Source: Bdellovibrionaceae bacterium UBA3535
GTDB lineage: Bacteria; Bdellovibrionota; Bdellovibrionia; Bdellovibrionales; UBA840
NCBI GenBank assembly: GCA_002376845.1
Contig: DFOS01000005.1
Coordinates: forward strand, 124,001 to 188,000
DNA: 64,000 nt
Direction: 5' to 3'
Part shown: positions 61,306 to 64,000 of the stretch, piece after piece
Numbering within the stretch: the stretch's first letter is position 1
Layout: every line of letters starts with the position of its first letter
Program-made: the position numbers and the translations under genes
The notes under the pieces: generated by a model
The model's database searches: none
The model's input: only the letters and a program-made list of their open reading frames with translations
What the model was told of the DNA's origin: nothing

Positions 61306-62067
61306 ATGAAGTTAACACATAAGTCCCAAATCCTTAGTCAGGTTCTTATTATCCTTTGTCTAGGTTGTAGCCATTTAGAAAGACCAGCTGCTAGTGATGG
61401 TGGGCAGAAAATGCCGAGCAATAGTTTACAGGCAGACCGAGCTTACTTGGACTCTTTGCGCGATGAAATACCTGAAGAAATTCAACAAACCAATGATCAG
61501 CAAGCTTATATTTTAAGTTTTTTTCAAGATCGCAATTTACGCCCCAGCCGTGTTCGATCAAATTTCCAAAAGGACATTTCTAGAAAGCGGAACCGTTTAA
61601 ATAAGTACTTACAAGATCAGCGAGATAAGTTTAACAGTGAATCTCGCAAGAAGAAGGATGCTTTTTTAAAAAAGCTCAAAAAGACAAGAGATCGCTTTGT
61701 TGACTCCAAACCGAGCCGTGAAGAGCGGAAAGAATTTTTTGACAAGCAAGATGAGCAACGCAAAATCTTTTTTGCCAACGATAAAGATAAAAGAAAAGAA
61801 TTTTCTTATGAACAAAAAATGATACGAGATGATTTCAATCAACGGCTCCGTGAAATGCGCCAAGCCTTTAGAGATGAGTGGCGTTTGTATCAACAGGAGT
61901 ACAAAGCAAAAGAGAAGGTCAAAAAAGAACAAGAAAGGCTGCGGCGTCGCGCGATTCGTAGCACTCCATCTGCTTTAAAGCGGAATATCAAAGACTTCAG
62001 CCCCGAGGTGCAGCAAATTATTTTGGATCTAGACAATATGTACAAGGGTGAAGCTCAGGGCCTATAG
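61306..62067 (+). CDS. Highly charged coiled-coil lipoprotein, unknown function
   Basis: 253 residues. Lipobox LCLGC at about residue 21, with Ser after Cys favouring the outer membrane. After a Ser/Gly linker the chain from about 80 to 225 is almost solely Arg, Lys, Asp, Glu, Gln and Phe, a long single helix or coiled coil (for example DDFNQRLREMRQAFRDEW). No family is recognised. Its last 6 bp overlap rsmA. Confidence 0.72.
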   Translation: MKLTHKSQILSQVLIILCLGCSHLERPAASDGGQKMPSNSLQADRAYLDSLRDEIPEEIQQTNDQQAYILSFFQDRNLRPSRVRSNFQKDISRKRNRLNKYLQDQRDKFNSESRKKKDAFLKKLKKTRDRFVDSKPSREERKEFFDKQDEQRKIFFANDKDKRKEFSYEQKMIRDDFNQRLREMRQAFRDEWRLYQQEYKAKEKVKKEQERLRRRAIRSTPSALKRNIKDFSPEVQQIILDLDNMYKGEAQGL

Positions 62068-62856
62068 TTCTTTAAATAGCTGGATATAATCCTCAACGCT
62101 AAGGTTTTCGGCTCGTAAATCCTCATTCCATCCCATTTTGGACCAGACTTTACCCCAATCATGAACTTCAGAATAACTTTTTAGATTGTTCATCACTTTT
62201 TTGCGTCGCTGATGAAAGGCAGATTTCAATAATTGAAGAAATTTTTTCGAATCAGAGAACGGTAGCTCTCGGCGTTGAAAACGCAGCACCTGTGAGGCAA
62301 TCTTTGGTGGTGGGTAAAAATCTTTGGGTCCCGCCTCTAACAGAAAATCTACCTGCCAAAATGCCTGGGCCACAACGCTAAGCAAGCCATAGGTTTTTGA
62401 GCCTGATTTGGCTAATATCCTTTGTGCCACTTCTTTTTGAAACATCAGAACCATTTGATTCACACCAAGTTCTTGTACTGACATCTCGATAACTAAGGAT
62501 GAGGAAATCTGGTAAGGCAAATTGGAAACCAAAGCAGTTGAACAGGGGGCAAGTTTTTGCCAATCCACTTGCAATGCATCTGCATTTATAACTTGTAGAC
62601 CACTTTCCTGCCAATATTGGGCAAAGGCTCTATCCAACTCTATTAATAGCAAAGGCTTGCCCAGTTTTTGCAAACCAGAGGTTAAGGCTCCTAAACCAGG
62701 ACCCACCTCAACAATTTGATCTATGTCATGGGTATCCACCGCATCGATGATTTTATCTATGGTTCCTTGGTAGATTAAAAAATTTTGACCCAAAGATTTT
62801 TTGGGGTGCACTCCTAGCTCTTGCAGACGTTTTTTTATGGCTTGAATGTCATACAT
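62062..62856 (-). CDS. rsmA: 16S rRNA dimethyladenosine transferase RsmA (KsgA)
   Basis: 264 residues. Dimethylates A1518/A1519 of 16S rRNA. SAM-binding VEVGPGLGALTSGL after KSLGQNFL, and the catalytic NLPYQISSSLV motif (family NLPY), are clear. C-terminal helical RNA-binding domain with AFHQRRKKVMNNL. Its ATG abuts the tsaD stop. Confidence 0.95.
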   Translation of the reverse strand: MYDIQAIKKRLQELGVHPKKSLGQNFLIYQGTIDKIIDAVDTHDIDQIVEVGPGLGALTSGLQKLGKPLLLIELDRAFAQYWQESGLQVINADALQVDWQKLAPCSTALVSNLPYQISSSLVIEMSVQELGVNQMVLMFQKEVAQRILAKSGSKTYGLLSVVAQAFWQVDFLLEAGPKDFYPPPKIASQVLRFQRRELPFSDSKKFLQLLKSAFHQRRKKVMNNLKSYSEVHDWGKVWSKMGWNEDLRAENLSVEDYIQLFKEL

Positions 62857-63894
62857 TTAAATCACCTTACTGCGAGAAGAAGGCTGCAAATTCCAAGGTG
62901 ATCTCTGTCCTAAATTCAAGCGCAAAACACCTGCCAAACCAATCATCGCGGCATTGTCGGTACAATAACGAGGGGGCGGCGCCATCCACTCTAAAGAATT
63001 TGCTTTAGCAAAATCCTCCACCTTTTCTCGCAGACGAGAGTTGGCGATTACACCGCCGGTGATATAGAAACGCTTGCATTGACTCTGTTTTAGCGCACGC
63101 TCCAACTTGGCAATCAAAGTATCCACCAGCGCTTCTTGATAGGAGGCACAAAGATCATGCAAACTAGCATCTATTTCGCTCTCCGACATACCTTCTAACA
63201 TTCGCTGGGCCGAAGACTTAATCCCTGAAAAAGAAAAATCCAAACTATTTTTACCTAGCAGCGTTCGCGGGAAAGCAAAGGCACTTGCATTCGCCCCTCT
63301 TGCAAGACGATCTATTTTTGCCCCACCTGGGTAGCCAAGTCCTAGCATTTTAGCGTATTTATCAAAGGCCTCTCCCGCGGCATCATCAATGGTTTGCCCG
63401 AGCACCTGATAATTCGCAAAGCCTTTTACCATATACAAAGAAGTGTGCCCGCCGCTAACCGCCAAGGCGATGGCTGGTGCGTCCATATCAAAGCGTGGAC
63501 GATAATCATGGTCCCTAAGAAAAGGAGCCACCAAGTGACCCTCAAGATGATTCACCCCAATAAAATCTTTTTGCTTGGCAAGAGCCAAAGACTTAGCGGT
63601 TACAACCCCGACGATCAGGGAGCCAAGCAAACCTGGCTCCGAGGTTACGCATAGGCCATCAATATTGTCCCAAGTCATATTGGCTTTATCTAGGGCAATT
63701 TCAACTAGCGGCAGGAGTGTTTGATTATGATTGCGCGAGGCGATCTCAGGGACAATGCCACCGAAAATTTCATGTTCCGCATCTTGGCCAACACTACTAA
63801 GGGAGAGCACTTCCCCCATCGCCGATACAATGGCAACAGAGGTATCATCGCAGGAGGTTTCAATGGCCAAAACTCTAGCATATTCTTTCGACAT
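62857..63894 (-). CDS. tsaD: tRNA N6-adenosine threonylcarbamoyltransferase TsaD
   Basis: 345 residues. Transfers threonylcarbamoyl to A37 of ANN-decoding tRNAs, with TsaB/TsaE. ASKHA features: ETSCDDTSVAIV, metal-binding HLEGHLVAP, SGGHTSLY, YPGGAKIDRLA and CTDNAAMIGLAG. No ribosome site is visible; a promoter lies just upstream. First of a tsaD-rsmA pair. Confidence 0.96.
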   Translation of the reverse strand: MSKEYARVLAIETSCDDTSVAIVSAMGEVLSLSSVGQDAEHEIFGGIVPEIASRNHNQTLLPLVEIALDKANMTWDNIDGLCVTSEPGLLGSLIVGVVTAKSLALAKQKDFIGVNHLEGHLVAPFLRDHDYRPRFDMDAPAIALAVSGGHTSLYMVKGFANYQVLGQTIDDAAGEAFDKYAKMLGLGYPGGAKIDRLARGANASAFAFPRTLLGKNSLDFSFSGIKSSAQRMLEGMSESEIDASLHDLCASYQEALVDTLIAKLERALKQSQCKRFYITGGVIANSRLREKVEDFAKANSLEWMAPPPRYCTDNAAMIGLAGVLRLNLGQRSPWNLQPSSRSKVI

Positions 63895-63900
63895 GCAGAG

Positions 63901-63928
63901 AGTATGCTTATTTTTTAAGTTGATTCAA
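63901..63928 (-). promoter_or_regulatory. Predicted leaderless promoter of tsaD
   Basis: Minus strand: TTGAAT (63923-63928), 16 bp, CATACT (63901-63906), 6 nt to ATG 63894. Confidence 0.33.
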
Positions 63929-64000
63929 TCTATATTTGGCACTTTTGGCGGTTTTCGACTTGGGAAATTTTTCAATCACTTCCGAATAAAAAGCATTGGC
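63908..64000 (-). CDS. C-terminal end of a CpoB/YbgF-like TPR protein (partial)
   Basis: The last 30 residues of a minus-strand frame that enters from beyond the window and stops at 63908. The sequence has FYSEVIEKFPKSKTA followed by AKYRLNQLKK, the typical final TPR and end of YbgF/CpoB proteins of the Tol-Pal system. It ends 13 bp before tsaD. Assignment is from this fragment only. Confidence 0.6.
   Translation of the reverse strand, partial: ANAFYSEVIEKFPKSKTAKSAKYRLNQLKK

Noticed and set aside
1..64000. tRNA, rRNA, CRISPR or prophage
   Set aside because: No cloverleaf-like sequence, rRNA segment, spaced direct-repeat array or phage gene was seen, though reading by eye cannot exclude a small RNA gene.

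Overview
This is a gene-dense 64 kb chromosomal segment from a Gram-negative bacterium. It encodes many signal-peptide proteins, outer-membrane barrels, Mla-type lipid transport, a meso-diaminopimelate-type peptidoglycan pathway and flagellar MotA/MotB. The mix of TrmFO, RNase J, an FtsI with a C-terminal PASTA domain, a sigma-54 two-component pair, an AglT/PglI-like envelope operon and many unrecognised small secreted proteins suggests a Bdellovibrionota/Oligoflexia-type (former deltaproteobacterial) organism. That placement is an inference; no rRNA or tRNA gene is visible. I found no CRISPR array, prophage or insertion sequence apart from one REP-associated-type transposase gene.

Layout. 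1-2391: end of an unknown gene, then mlaE-mlaF-mlaD (lipid ABC transporter with MCE protein). 2470-5628: RAYT-like transposase, LytM/M23 peptidase, DciA-like DUF721 protein, TrmFO. 5690-6784: a porin. 7088-11760 (minus): an MpaA-like murein peptide amidase, a HAD phosphatase, a multidomain histidine kinase and an NtrC-type regulator. 11815-15038: glmU-glmS. 15040-18791 (minus): four unrecognised exported proteins, two of them apparent paralogues and one secretin-like. 19279: a small secreted protein behind a near-perfect sigma-54 promoter with an upstream palindrome. 19866-23489: thiolase, glutaryl-CoA dehydrogenase-like enzyme, MFS transporter.

23463-36867 (minus) is the division and cell wall (dcw) cluster, read mraZ-rsmH-ftsL-ftsI-murE-murF-mraY-murD-ftsW-murG-murC-murB. 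Its promoter carries three 10-bp-phased MraZ boxes. ddl, ftsQ, ftsA and ftsZ are absent after murB. 37090-39817: zinc-ribbon membrane protein, hpt, M14 carboxypeptidase. 39845-48547 (minus): seven genes joined almost entirely by 4-bp overlaps (secreted beta-rich protein, two TPR proteins, two small exported proteins, an outer-membrane barrel, RNase J). 48640-51648: a 1002-residue orphan. 51837-54694: LysM lytic transglycosylase and PBP4-type DacB. 54878-64000: a signal peptidase II with an added HAMP-like module, a DnaQ-type exonuclease, motA-motB, an unknown gene with rluB-like and smpB, a two-TM HAMP-like protein, a charged lipoprotein, rsmA, tsaD and the 3' end of a CpoB/YbgF-like gene.

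Together the window is dominated by cell-wall precursor supply (GlmS/GlmU to Mur ligases), septal synthesis, wall remodelling (M23, MpaA-like, lytic transglycosylase, DacB) and envelope assembly. Two architectural habits stand out: convergent neighbours usually overlap at their 3' ends, and several genes have a sigma-70-like promoter whose -10 lies 6-7 nt before the ATG with no Shine-Dalgarno, which suggests leaderless transcripts. The best candidates for something undescribed are the seven-gene overlap operon, the four-gene exported cluster facing the sigma-54 promoter, and the LspA-HAMP fusion.
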